Positions 17,804 through 25,115 of a stretch of DNA of 44,271 nucleotides are shown here, in pieces. The notes below the pieces were generated by a model that saw nothing but the letters and a program-made list of their open reading frames with translations, made no database searches and was not told the DNA's origin. This stretch comes from an uncultured Flavobacteriaceae bacterium (lineage in GTDB: Bacteria > Bacteroidota > Bacteroidia > Flavobacteriales > Flavobacteriaceae). A program made the translations under genes and the position numbers. Numbering within the stretch: the stretch's first letter is position 1; every line of letters begins with the position of its first letter. The stretch spans positions 1 to 44,271 of the forward strand of contig CAKZOO010000169.1 in NCBI GenBank assembly GCA_937136455.1, in the 5' to 3' direction.

Positions 17804-18922
17804 ATGATTAAAAATTTTACCAGGTTTATCATTGCGATTGCTGCACTGATGACGATTTCGTGTAACACGACCCCTCAATACACTTTAGAAGGAGAATTAG
17901 TAGGTTTAGAAGAAAACGATCATATATACATAATCGATGTTAAACCCAATAGAACGCAAGCGACATTGGATTCAGTGACTCCTATTAATGGAGTATTTAG
18001 CATTAGTGGAGCCATACCACCACTTCGTATGTATTACCTAAATGTCAACCATTCCAATATAAACATACCCGTATTTTTAGAAGATGGTACTATCACGGTT
18101 AAAGGAGATGTTAAAGATCCCAAGACCTACAAGGTGGGTGGAACTTCTCAAAATGAATACTATCAAGACTACATCGACAATACGATGATTTATAGAAATC
18201 AAATTCAAGCAATTGCTAATGATTTAAGAAGTGCACAATCTCAAAGAAAAGAATCACAAGTAGCTTCCCTACGTCAGGAATACAACGACTTAGTCGATGA
18301 GATTAAAGTTTACGAAAAAAGTTATATCACTGACTATACCGATTCATTTCTATCGTATTTATTGTTGAATAGAATGCACCAGATGAGTGAGCTGGAGATT
18401 GAAGATGTAGAACTACATTTCAATGCTTTTAGCGATCGAATCAAACAAACAGAAGAAGCTAAAAAATTAGCTGAGATGATTGAAAAATCAAAGTCGATTG
18501 CAATCGGTGCTACTGTTCAAGATTTTGAAGCTCCTACACCAGATGGTGGAACGCTTAAACTCAGTGAAAATCTTGGCTCTAAAGCAACGCTTATCGATTT
18601 TTGGGCTGCTTGGTGTAAGCCTTGTAGAGCTGCAAATCCACATATAAAAGAACTTTATGCTAAGTACAAAGATCAAGGTCTAGAAGTCATTGGAGTTTCT
18701 TTGGATAAGTCTAAAGAAGAGTGGTTAAAAGCTATCGAAGAAGACGATTTACCTTGGTTACAAGTTTCTCATCTTCAATATTTTGATGGACCTATAGCGA
18801 CTAGTTTTAATATTCGTTCTATTCCATCTGCCATCATTGTAGATAGTGAAGGAAAAATACTTGAGCGCTACATCTACGGATCTCAAGTGGATGAAGCTCT
18901 TTTAAAAATATTCGGAAACTAA
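17804..18922 (+). CDS. TlpA-like thioredoxin lipoprotein with DUF4369 domain
   Basis: Envelope thiol-disulfide protein, 372 aa. Lipobox TISC (Cys20) marks it as a lipoprotein. The N-terminal half (about 26-125) resembles DUF4369, a beta-rich domain often fused to thioredoxins in Bacteroidota; a helical linker (about 140-230) follows; then an AhpC/TlpA-type thioredoxin domain (about 235-372) with active site W270-C271-K-P-C274 and the cis-Pro segment R-S-I-P-S. It probably reduces or isomerises disulfides in the periplasm, the specific partner being unknown. Its last 4 bp overlap the end of the convergent rhomboid gene. Confidence 0.92.
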   Translation: MIKNFTRFIIAIAALMTISCNTTPQYTLEGELVGLEENDHIYIIDVKPNRTQATLDSVTPINGVFSISGAIPPLRMYYLNVNHSNINIPVFLEDGTITVKGDVKDPKTYKVGGTSQNEYYQDYIDNTMIYRNQIQAIANDLRSAQSQRKESQVASLRQEYNDLVDEIKVYEKSYITDYTDSFLSYLLLNRMHQMSELEIEDVELHFNAFSDRIKQTEEAKKLAEMIEKSKSIAIGATVQDFEAPTPDGGTLKLSENLGSKATLIDFWAAWCKPCRAANPHIKELYAKYKDQGLEVIGVSLDKSKEEWLKAIEEDDLPWLQVSHLQYFDGPIATSFNIRSIPSAIIVDSEGKILERYIYGSQVDEALLKIFGN

Positions 18923-19566
18923 ATCTTTTTGCGTTCCAGTAGTACAAACAATACTAGCGGTATTAAAAGTGCTACAACTGCAATAGGATCCTTAAAGATG
19001 CTCATTGGAACTAGGAATAGGGCGATTGCTAAACCTGCAATGGCCCCTGCAAAATGTGCTGCATGACCAATATTGTCATTAGCTCGTTTGATTCCGTATA
19101 AGGTGTAGAGCATATATCCTAAACCTACTAAATAAGCAGGAAGTGGAATCGGTATAAACATAATTCCGAGTCTCATTTCTGGATAGAGCAAAATTGCTGC
19201 ATATAAGATTCCAGTAATCGCACCACTGGCTCCAACAGCACTGTAGAGTAGATTTTTTCGATAGTAAATAAAACTAAAAAGATTTCCAGCTATTAAACTG
19301 ATAAAGTAAACGGCTAAAAACCCTAGCACACCTAATCGATAGATGACAATATCCCCAAAAAAGTAAAAGGTAAACATATTGAACAGTAGATGCGAATAAT
19401 CAACATGAAGAAAACCCGCAGTAAAAATACGTTCCCACTGCCCTCTTTCAACGGCAGCAACATTAAATTTATAGCGTTCAAAAAAATGATCATCCTTAAA
19501 TCCTTTATAAGTGATTAGGACATTGGAGATAATAATAAACAGACTTAATGGATGTAATGAATTCAT
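18919..19566 (-). CDS. Rhomboid-family intramembrane serine protease
   Basis: Six-helix integral membrane protease, 215 aa. The catalytic dyad is S114 in G-A-S114-G-A-I-T-G and H171 in A-A-H171-F-A-G-A-I-A-G. The oxyanion-side motif H59-L-L-F-N63 and the L1-loop W-E-R-I-F-T-A-G-F-L-H segment are also intact, so it should be active. Its substrate is unknown; bacterial rhomboids cleave TM segments of membrane proteins. The ATG at 19566 shares a 57 bp divergent promoter region with the acyltransferase gene. Confidence 0.93.
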   Translation of the reverse strand: MNSLHPLSLFIIISNVLITYKGFKDDHFFERYKFNVAAVERGQWERIFTAGFLHVDYSHLLFNMFTFYFFGDIVIYRLGVLGFLAVYFISLIAGNLFSFIYYRKNLLYSAVGASGAITGILYAAILLYPEMRLGIMFIPIPLPAYLVGLGYMLYTLYGIKRANDNIGHAAHFAGAIAGLAIALFLVPMSIFKDPIAVVALLIPLVLFVLLERKKI

Positions 19567-19577
19567 AGCTTAAAAAC

Positions 19578-19595
19578 CAAATATACTTATATTTG
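19578..19595. promoter_or_regulatory. Back-to-back divergent -7 elements (perfect palindrome)
   Basis: CAAATATA, a 2 nt spacer, and TATATTTG form an exact inverted repeat. Each arm read outward is a full TAnnTTTG -7 element: the minus copy (19585-19578) faces the rhomboid gene and the plus copy (19588-19595) faces the acyltransferase gene 29 nt away. Neither has an obvious TTG at the usual distance. It could alternatively be a regulator site. Confidence 0.4.
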
Positions 19596-19623
19596 CCCTA
19601 TAATTTTCTACCTTTATCTCTAT

Positions 19624-20487
19624 ATGTATCAGTTACTCTATATTTTAATAAAACTCGTAGTTCATCTACCAAAATGGCTCAAGTATTTATTAGAATTAAA
19701 ACTATTTATAGTGATCTATTACATATTTGGATACCGCAAAACGGTAGTACTCGATAACTTACAACTTGCTTTTCCAGATCGATCCCTACAATCCCTTAAG
19801 AAGCTTCGAAAACAATTCTACAAACACCTGATCGATGTGTTTATGGAAACGATTCAGCCATTGGCTTGGAATGAGCAGCAAATTAAAAAGCATTACAAAC
19901 TACTCAATGTAGATCTAGTTGATAAAGCAGCAGAAAATGGATCGGTATTGCTTATGGGTGGGCATTATGCTAACTGGGACTGGGTTTGCTCAATTGCTTG
20001 TTGGGTATCCAAACCCTCTTATGTCGTCTATCAACCTATCAGCAGTGGTTATTTTGACAAACTCGTACATCAAATTAGATCTAGATTTGGATCGATCATG
20101 GTTCCCAATGGAAAAGTAGCTAAAACAGTCCTTCAAAACCAGCGAAAAGGCCTAAAAGCAATCTATACGATGGTATCTGATCAATCACCTATGTTGTCAA
20201 TGGCAAAGTTATGGCTTCCTTTTATGGGTGTTGAAGTACCTGTTCACAGTGGAGCAGCATCCTTGGCTGTTAAATCAAAAATGCAAGTATTCTATATCAA
20301 AACTCATAGAGTCTCTAAAAACCATTATGAAGTTGAGTTTGTAGAGCTTGTAAAGGATGCTTCTAAAACAGATGAAATAGCACTTACCAAAGCCTATTTT
20401 AAGGCCTTAGAAGCGCAAATTAACCAGGAACCTGCCTATTATTTTTGGACGCACAAACGTTGGAAACACGCAGGTAAAAAACCTTAA
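19624..20487 (+). CDS. LpxL/HtrB-like lipid A (lysophospholipid) acyltransferase
   Basis: 287 aa member of the bacterial lipid A acyltransferase family, adding a secondary acyl chain to lipid A at the inner membrane. N-terminal membrane anchor (about 1-35), then D-N-L-Q-L-A-F-P, the catalytic H-x4-D-type motif in G-G-H-Y-A-N-W-D-W, an S-D-Q-S-P segment, and the L-P-F-M-G-V-E-V-P-V-H-S-G substrate loop, ending with W-T-H-K-R-W-K. Whether it acts on lipid A or another lipid (for example ornithine or flavolipin-type lipids) cannot be told. The 3' end overlaps glmM by 4 bp, tail to tail. Confidence 0.88.
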   Translation: MYQLLYILIKLVVHLPKWLKYLLELKLFIVIYYIFGYRKTVVLDNLQLAFPDRSLQSLKKLRKQFYKHLIDVFMETIQPLAWNEQQIKKHYKLLNVDLVDKAAENGSVLLMGGHYANWDWVCSIACWVSKPSYVVYQPISSGYFDKLVHQIRSRFGSIMVPNGKVAKTVLQNQRKGLKAIYTMVSDQSPMLSMAKLWLPFMGVEVPVHSGAASLAVKSKMQVFYIKTHRVSKNHYEVEFVELVKDASKTDEIALTKAYFKALEAQINQEPAYYFWTHKRWKHAGKKP

Positions 20488-21866
20488 ACCAAGCCTTTTA
20501 TTTCATCCATCATCGCATTGGCAACTGATTCAGCCTCTGAAACAGACTTCGCCTCGGTATACACTCGGATGATGGGCTCTGTATTAGATTTTCTAAGGTG
20601 TATCCAGTGATTTTCAAAGTCGATCTTCACACCGTCTTGTGTATTGATACGCTCGTGTTGATAGCGCTCTTCAACTGCTTTTAGTAGACTGTCAACATCG
20701 ATACTCGCATCGAGTTCAATCTTGTCCTTTCTCATAAAATAAGCTGGATAGGAAGCCCTGAGTTCAGACACCTTAATATTCTTTTCACTGAGTAACATTA
20801 AAAAGAGTGCAGTTCCAACTAAGGCATCTCTACCATAGTGACTTTCTGGGTAGATAATACCTCCATTACCTTCACCACCGATAATGGCATTGGTATCCTT
20901 CATACATTGTACCACATTGACCTCACCTACAGATGCAGCAGTATAGCTACCCTTGTGTAAATTTGTTATATCGCTAAGCGCTCTCGAAGAAGAAAGATTA
21001 GAAACAGTGCTACCAGGAGTTTTACTCAGGACGTAATCAGCACAAGCCACTAGGGTGTATTCCTCTCCAAACATTGTTCCATCTTCAGAAATAAATGCCA
21101 AACGATCGACATCTGGATCCACTACAATACCAAAGTCAGCTTTATGTGTTACAACAGCTTCCATAATTGCTCCTAAATGCTTTTCCAAGGGTTCTGGGTT
21201 GTGTGGAAAATGTCCTGTAGGATCACAGTACAATTTTACCACCTCTACTCCTAATTGTTCTAAAAGAGCAGGAATAAATATACCTCCTGTTGAATTCACT
21301 CCATCAACAACTACTTTAAAGCCCTTTTTCGCGATTTGTTCTTTATGAACTAATTTTAAGTTCAGTACTGCATCAATATGTTTTTGAAGATAAGAAGCAT
21401 CCTTGGTTTCAATTCCTAATTCATCTACTTCAGCATAATTAAAATCCTCTTTTGCAGCACTTTCTAATATCATTTCTCCAGCATTTGCATCGATAAACTC
21501 CCCTTTGCTATTGAGTAACTTTAAGGCATTCCACTGTTTTGGATTGTGACTTGCGGTGAGAATGATTCCACCATCTGCCCCTTCCATTGGTACAGCCAGT
21601 TCCACAGTTGGGGTGGTCGAAAGCCCTAAGTTAATGACATCGATTCCAAGTGCTAAAAGGGAGTTGACAACAATCGCTTCCACCATCGCTCCAGATAAAC
21701 GAGCATCTCTTCCAATGACGATTTTAACTCGATCATTGGTGGAATGTTGCTTAATCCAAGAACCATAAGCGGATGCAAATTTAACTAAGTCTAAGGGAGT
21801 GAGATTGTTATCCACTTCCCCTCCAATGGTTCCGCGAAAACCTGAAATCGATTTTATAAGAGTCAT
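20484..21866 (-). CDS. glmM: Phosphoglucosamine mutase (alpha-D-phosphohexomutase family)
   Basis: Interconverts glucosamine-6-phosphate and glucosamine-1-phosphate for UDP-GlcNAc, peptidoglycan and lipid A synthesis. 460 aa. Catalytic phosphoserine S106 in T-A-S-H-N-P; Mg-binding loop D-P-D-V-D-R; sugar-binding loop G-E-G-N-G-G; and phosphate-binding loop R-K-S-N-T-E-P near the C-terminus are all present. The glucosamine assignment (rather than mannose or glucose) is the usual one for this Bacteroidota group but is partly inference. Convergent with the acyltransferase gene and divergent from the ACP phosphodiesterase gene. Confidence 0.9.
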   Translation of the reverse strand: MTLIKSISGFRGTIGGEVDNNLTPLDLVKFASAYGSWIKQHSTNDRVKIVIGRDARLSGAMVEAIVVNSLLALGIDVINLGLSTTPTVELAVPMEGADGGIILTASHNPKQWNALKLLNSKGEFIDANAGEMILESAAKEDFNYAEVDELGIETKDASYLQKHIDAVLNLKLVHKEQIAKKGFKVVVDGVNSTGGIFIPALLEQLGVEVVKLYCDPTGHFPHNPEPLEKHLGAIMEAVVTHKADFGIVVDPDVDRLAFISEDGTMFGEEYTLVACADYVLSKTPGSTVSNLSSSRALSDITNLHKGSYTAASVGEVNVVQCMKDTNAIIGGEGNGGIIYPESHYGRDALVGTALFLMLLSEKNIKVSELRASYPAYFMRKDKIELDASIDVDSLLKAVEERYQHERINTQDGVKIDFENHWIHLRKSNTEPIIRVYTEAKSVSEAESVANAMMDEIKGLV

Positions 21867-21882
21867 AGAGTTATTTTTTTAA

Positions 21883-21890
21883 CAAATATA
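21883..21890 (-). promoter_or_regulatory. Candidate -7 element for glmM
   Basis: TATATTTG on the minus strand (21890-21883), a full TAnnTTTG match, 16 nt before the ATG at 21866. A TTG at the standard distance is missing. Confidence 0.4.
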
Positions 21891-21898
21891 AGTAAACC

Positions 21899-21930
21899 TT
21901 GTACTTTCTAAAGGCTAATTGCTATTTTAG
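21899..21930 (+). promoter_or_regulatory. Bacteroidota-type promoter for acpH-ggt
   Basis: TTG (21899-21901), a 21 nt spacer, then TATTTTAG (21923-21930), seven of eight to TAnnTTTG. It lies 15 nt before the GTG start at 21946 and helps to support that start. Confidence 0.45.
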
Positions 21931-21945
21931 AAGCAAATAAATACT

Positions 21946-22530
21946 GTGAATATATTAGCACATTCTTATTTGTCTTTTGGAGATTCAGATCTGATCATTG
22001 GAAACTTTATTGCAGATCAGGTGAAGGGTTCCAATCTCTCTGAGTTTCCGATGGGGATTCAAAAAGGTATCCTTCTCCATAGAGCTATTGATGATTTTAC
22101 AGATTCACACCCCCTTTACAAAAAGTCGTGTAGACGAATCTTTTCTCATCAAGGACATTATGCCAGAGTGGTTATCGATATCGTGTACGATCATTTTTTG
22201 GCAAAGAATTGGAATCAGTATTCCAATAATGATCTAGAGACTTATTCCCAGGGTTTTTACGACTTATTAAAATCCAACAATGAACTACTTCCAAATAAGG
22301 CTCAGTATGTATTACACTATATGTCAAAATCCAATTGGCTAGTTATGTATCAATCCATATCGGGTATCGATCGCATCTTTAAAGGAATGCACTCACGTGC
22401 CAACTACGGTTCTTCTATGGATTCAGCATCTGAACTAATTGAGTTATACACCGATGAATTTCAAAATGAATTCAGTCAATTTTTTGAAGAAATTACTATC
22501 TTTTCAAAATCAAAAATCAACGAATTATGA
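21946..22530 (+). CDS. Acyl carrier protein phosphodiesterase (AcpH-like)
   Basis: 194 aa. The N-terminus N-I-L-A-H-S-Y-L-S and following G-N-F-I-A-D-Q-V-K-G are hallmarks of the AcpH/YajB family, HD-like hydrolases that remove the phosphopantetheine group from holo-ACP; other conserved pieces are L-H-R-A-I-D-D-F-T-D-S-H and V-I-D-I-V-Y-D-H-F-L. The start is GTG; a promoter lies 15 nt upstream and no ATG fits. The next gene starts inside its stop codon (ATGA). Confidence 0.88.
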   Translation: MNILAHSYLSFGDSDLIIGNFIADQVKGSNLSEFPMGIQKGILLHRAIDDFTDSHPLYKKSCRRIFSHQGHYARVVIDIVYDHFLAKNWNQYSNNDLETYSQGFYDLLKSNNELLPNKAQYVLHYMSKSNWLVMYQSISGIDRIFKGMHSRANYGSSMDSASELIELYTDEFQNEFSQFFEEITIFSKSKINEL

Positions 22531-24212
22531 AAAAATCCCTCATTCTTCTTTTAGGAGTTATAACACTGAGTTGTTCCACTACAAAAGAGGATCAATCCCT
22601 AGGATTAATAACCGATAATGCGATGGTGGTTTCTGCAAGAGCGGAAGCTTCTGCAATAGGATCTGCTGTGATGCAACAAGGTGGTAACGCATTTGATGCT
22701 ATGGTTTCTACAGAACTCGCCCTTGCCGTTGCCTATCCCTTTGCTGGAAACATCGGAGGAGGTGGGTTTATGGTCTACAGAACTAATGAAGGAACCTATG
22801 GAGGAATTGATTACAGAGAAAAGGCTCCGATGTCTGCCCATAGAGATATGTATTTGGACACAGAGGGAAATGTTATTGAAGGTATGAGCACAAAGGGTGC
22901 TACTGCTATAGGAGTTCCTGGAACCCTTGCTGGACTTTTTGAAGTCCATGAAAAGTTTGGAAGTCTTCCCATAGAACAATTGATACAGCCAGTAATTGAC
23001 CTTGCTGAGCGCGGTGTTGTTGTGACACAGCGTCAAGCAGATAGACTTAAGTATTACAGAGAATTATTGGTTGAAGTAAATGGTGAAAACTCGCTTTACA
23101 CTTTAGATTACAAAGTTGGGGATACGATTAAAAACGTTGCTTTTGCAAACACGCTTAAACGCGTTATCAAAAATGGTAGAGATGAATTCTACAAGGGAGA
23201 AACAGCGAAAATTCTCTCAAAATTTGTCATGGACAAGGGAGGATATATAACTGAGGATGATTTAGCAGCTTATGAGGCTGTTTGGAGGCAACCTGTGATT
23301 TTTAATTACAAAGATTTGAAAATTATATCTATGAGCCCTCCCTCTAGTGGTGGAGTCACTATGAATCAAATCTTTAAGATGATCGAGCCCTATAATATTG
23401 GTCAGTACGAGCACAATTCTTTAGAAGCCATTCAACTCTTTACAGAAGCTTCTAGAAGGGCTTATGCAGACCGCAACTACTTTTTAGGAGATCCTGATTT
23501 TGTGGATATTCCATTAGATGTTTTATTGAGTGATTCTTATTTAAAAGAGCGTTTTGACACTTTTAGTTTTGATGCTGCTACCCCATCCTCTGAAGTAGCA
23601 AGAGGAACTGTAGAGGTAGTGGAAAGCGATGAGACCACCCACTACTCTATTGTAGACCCATTTGGAAATGGCGTATCTGTGACCACTACTCTAAACGGAG
23701 CTTTTGGATCGAAACTATTTTGTGAAGAATTAGGCATCTTTTTAAACAATGAAATGGATGATTTCTCCTCTAAGGTAGGGGTTCCCAATATGTTTGGACT
23801 TATCGGTGCCCAGGCCAATGCCATTGAACCTCAAAAACGTATGCTCTCATCCATGACTCCAAGTATCGTAGAAAAAGACAAGGAGCTCTATGCGGTTGTT
23901 GGAACTCCAGGAGGATCAACCATTATCACCGCAGTAGCACAAACAATTTTAAATCTCTACGAATTCGAGATGGGAATGCAAGAAGCAGTCAATGCTAAAC
24001 GATTCCATCATCAGTGGTTACCCGATGAAATCGTGTTAGAAGCTACTGGATATTCCGATGAGCTCAAAGCGGCATTAGAAGCAAAAGGGTATACGATTCG
24101 ACAGGGAAGAACAAGAATTATCGGAAAAGTAGATGCGATCAAACGTCTAAAAGACGGACGATTGGAAGCAGGTGCAGATCCTAGAGGGGACGATGCAGCA
24201 GTTGGATTCTAA
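22527..24212 (+). CDS. ggt: Gamma-glutamyltransferase, lipoprotein-anchored
   Basis: Hydrolyses or transfers the gamma-glutamyl group of glutathione and related peptides in the periplasm or at the surface. 561 aa. Signal peptide with lipobox TLSC (Cys16). The proenzyme self-cleaves before the nucleophile T370 in E-T370-T-H-Y-S-I-V-D, giving a large subunit (about 17-369) and a small subunit (370-561). The G-T-P-G-G-S-T-I-I-T oxyanion segment of the small subunit and N-I-G-G-G-G-F-M early in the large subunit are intact. It overlaps the upstream gene by 4 bp, and its stop abuts the stop of the convergent repressor gene. Confidence 0.94.
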   Translation: MKKSLILLLGVITLSCSTTKEDQSLGLITDNAMVVSARAEASAIGSAVMQQGGNAFDAMVSTELALAVAYPFAGNIGGGGFMVYRTNEGTYGGIDYREKAPMSAHRDMYLDTEGNVIEGMSTKGATAIGVPGTLAGLFEVHEKFGSLPIEQLIQPVIDLAERGVVVTQRQADRLKYYRELLVEVNGENSLYTLDYKVGDTIKNVAFANTLKRVIKNGRDEFYKGETAKILSKFVMDKGGYITEDDLAAYEAVWRQPVIFNYKDLKIISMSPPSSGGVTMNQIFKMIEPYNIGQYEHNSLEAIQLFTEASRRAYADRNYFLGDPDFVDIPLDVLLSDSYLKERFDTFSFDAATPSSEVARGTVEVVESDETTHYSIVDPFGNGVSVTTTLNGAFGSKLFCEELGIFLNNEMDDFSSKVGVPNMFGLIGAQANAIEPQKRMLSSMTPSIVEKDKELYAVVGTPGGSTIITAVAQTILNLYEFEMGMQEAVNAKRFHHQWLPDEIVLEATGYSDELKAALEAKGYTIRQGRTRIIGKVDAIKRLKDGRLEAGADPRGDDAAVGF

Positions 24213-24965
24213 TTAATTTAGCGTCGCTTCTTCTAATTGTCTTTTAAGGGTATTCATGGACTCTTTTAATTGTAGTAGCAATTTACTCTCTTGAGGCTCT
24301 TCAATCCCGAAACTGATTCGACTACTGACCTCCCATACCTCTTGGATTTGAAGGGCTGATATTTTATAGGGTTCGTAATCTGGATTTATAGAGACTAATT
24401 CATAGAGTCCATTTTCTAATACATTGATCTTTTTAACCATTATAGAATCAAAGAGTACCACTACATAAATTTTGTTTGAATTGATGTGAGAGAGTTTTTC
24501 AACGGCTCTAGCAAGAACCCAATCATTTGCTCTTAGGTTTGGAAGCATACTATCTCCTTCGATCTGAAAACCTCTATAAGTTGAGTTTTTGAATTGAGGA
24601 ATCGGAAATTCAAAGGCAGGTAATTGTTTGTACCAACTTGTGTCAGCGACATTCTGAGGATAACCAGCAGCAGCCTTTGCGTTGACTAGGATGATGTTTT
24701 CAGACTCTTCATTAGCGAGACTGATGACCTTTGGAGAACAATCTTTTGAACTGTAATCTAAATATTGAGGTTGATTCTCTTCGTAGAGCCACAGTGGATT
24801 TACACCAAATTCTTTGACAATACGCATTAATCCATTAGCGCTGAGTTCGCTTTTCTCTCGTTCAATATCAGCAGTGGTTTTTGCATCTCCAAGAAGTTGT
24901 CCAAAACTTTCTTGTGTTAAACCAAGTTGTTTTCTAAGAGCAATAAATCGTTCTGTAATCATCAT
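24213..24965 (-). CDS. XRE-S24 (LexA/CI-like) transcriptional repressor
   Basis: About 250 aa. An N-terminal XRE helix-turn-helix (about residues 5-60) is joined to an S24 peptidase/dimerisation domain. Numbered from the second Met (24962), the self-cleavage site is A99-G100 in A-K-A-A-A-G-Y-P, with catalytic S138 (G-D-S-M-L-P) and K177 (M-V-K-K). It therefore looks able to self-cleave upon RecA activation, like LexA or phage CI. The reading frame is open up to 25061, but that start would put the operators and promoter inside the gene; the MMITERF starts at 24965/24962 fit the XRE fold. It is divergent from uvrA and is probably autoregulated. I recall that some Bacteroidota use non-canonical S24 proteins as LexA; this could be one. 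Confidence 0.88.
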   Translation of the reverse strand: MMITERFIALRKQLGLTQESFGQLLGDAKTTADIEREKSELSANGLMRIVKEFGVNPLWLYEENQPQYLDYSSKDCSPKVISLANEESENIILVNAKAAAGYPQNVADTSWYKQLPAFEFPIPQFKNSTYRGFQIEGDSMLPNLRANDWVLARAVEKLSHINSNKIYVVVLFDSIMVKKINVLENGLYELVSINPDYEPYKISALQIQEVWEVSSRISFGIEEPQESKLLLQLKESMNTLKRQLEEATLN

Positions 24966-24996
24966 AATAAAGTATTTGTATAAAGATAGAATTATA

Positions 24997-25009
24997 TGGA
25001 ATATTTCCA
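24997..25009. promoter_or_regulatory. Operator 1 for the S24 repressor
   Basis: Perfect inverted repeat TGGAA-TAT-TTCCA, immediately downstream of, and sharing 2 bp with, the repressor gene's -7 element. Same half-sites and spacer length as operator 2. Confidence 0.7.
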
Positions 25010-25034
25010 AAATTAAAAATTGGAAATTTTCCAA
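25008..25034 (-). promoter_or_regulatory. Promoter of the S24 repressor gene
   Basis: On the minus strand a TTG (25034-25032, inside operator 2) is followed after 16 nt by TAATTTTG (25015-25008), a full TAnnTTTG match that touches operator 1. The spacer is a little shorter than the usual 19-21 nt. The element lies about 43 nt before the start codon. Confidence 0.5.
25020..25034. promoter_or_regulatory. Operator 2 for the S24 repressor
   Basis: Perfect inverted repeat TTGGAA-ATT-TTCCAA; centre 24 bp from the centre of operator 1, or a little over two helical turns. It covers the upstream promoter element of the repressor gene and lies 82 bp from the uvrA ATG. Confidence 0.7.
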
Positions 25035-25115
25035 CAGTCTGTTTGAAATACCTAAAAACAAGGATGAGATTTACTTTCTTTTGATTATTTAAAATAGTAA
25101 ATTGCTTGCTTGAAT

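Noticed and set aside
22605..23036. 143 aa antisense frame within ggt
   Set aside because: Ser/His-rich translation with no recognisable features; ggt is certain on the other strand.
24966..25061. N-terminal extension of the S24 repressor (start at 25061)
   Set aside because: It would place both operators and the promoter inside the gene, and the extension is hydrophobic and unlike the XRE family; the MMITERF start fits.
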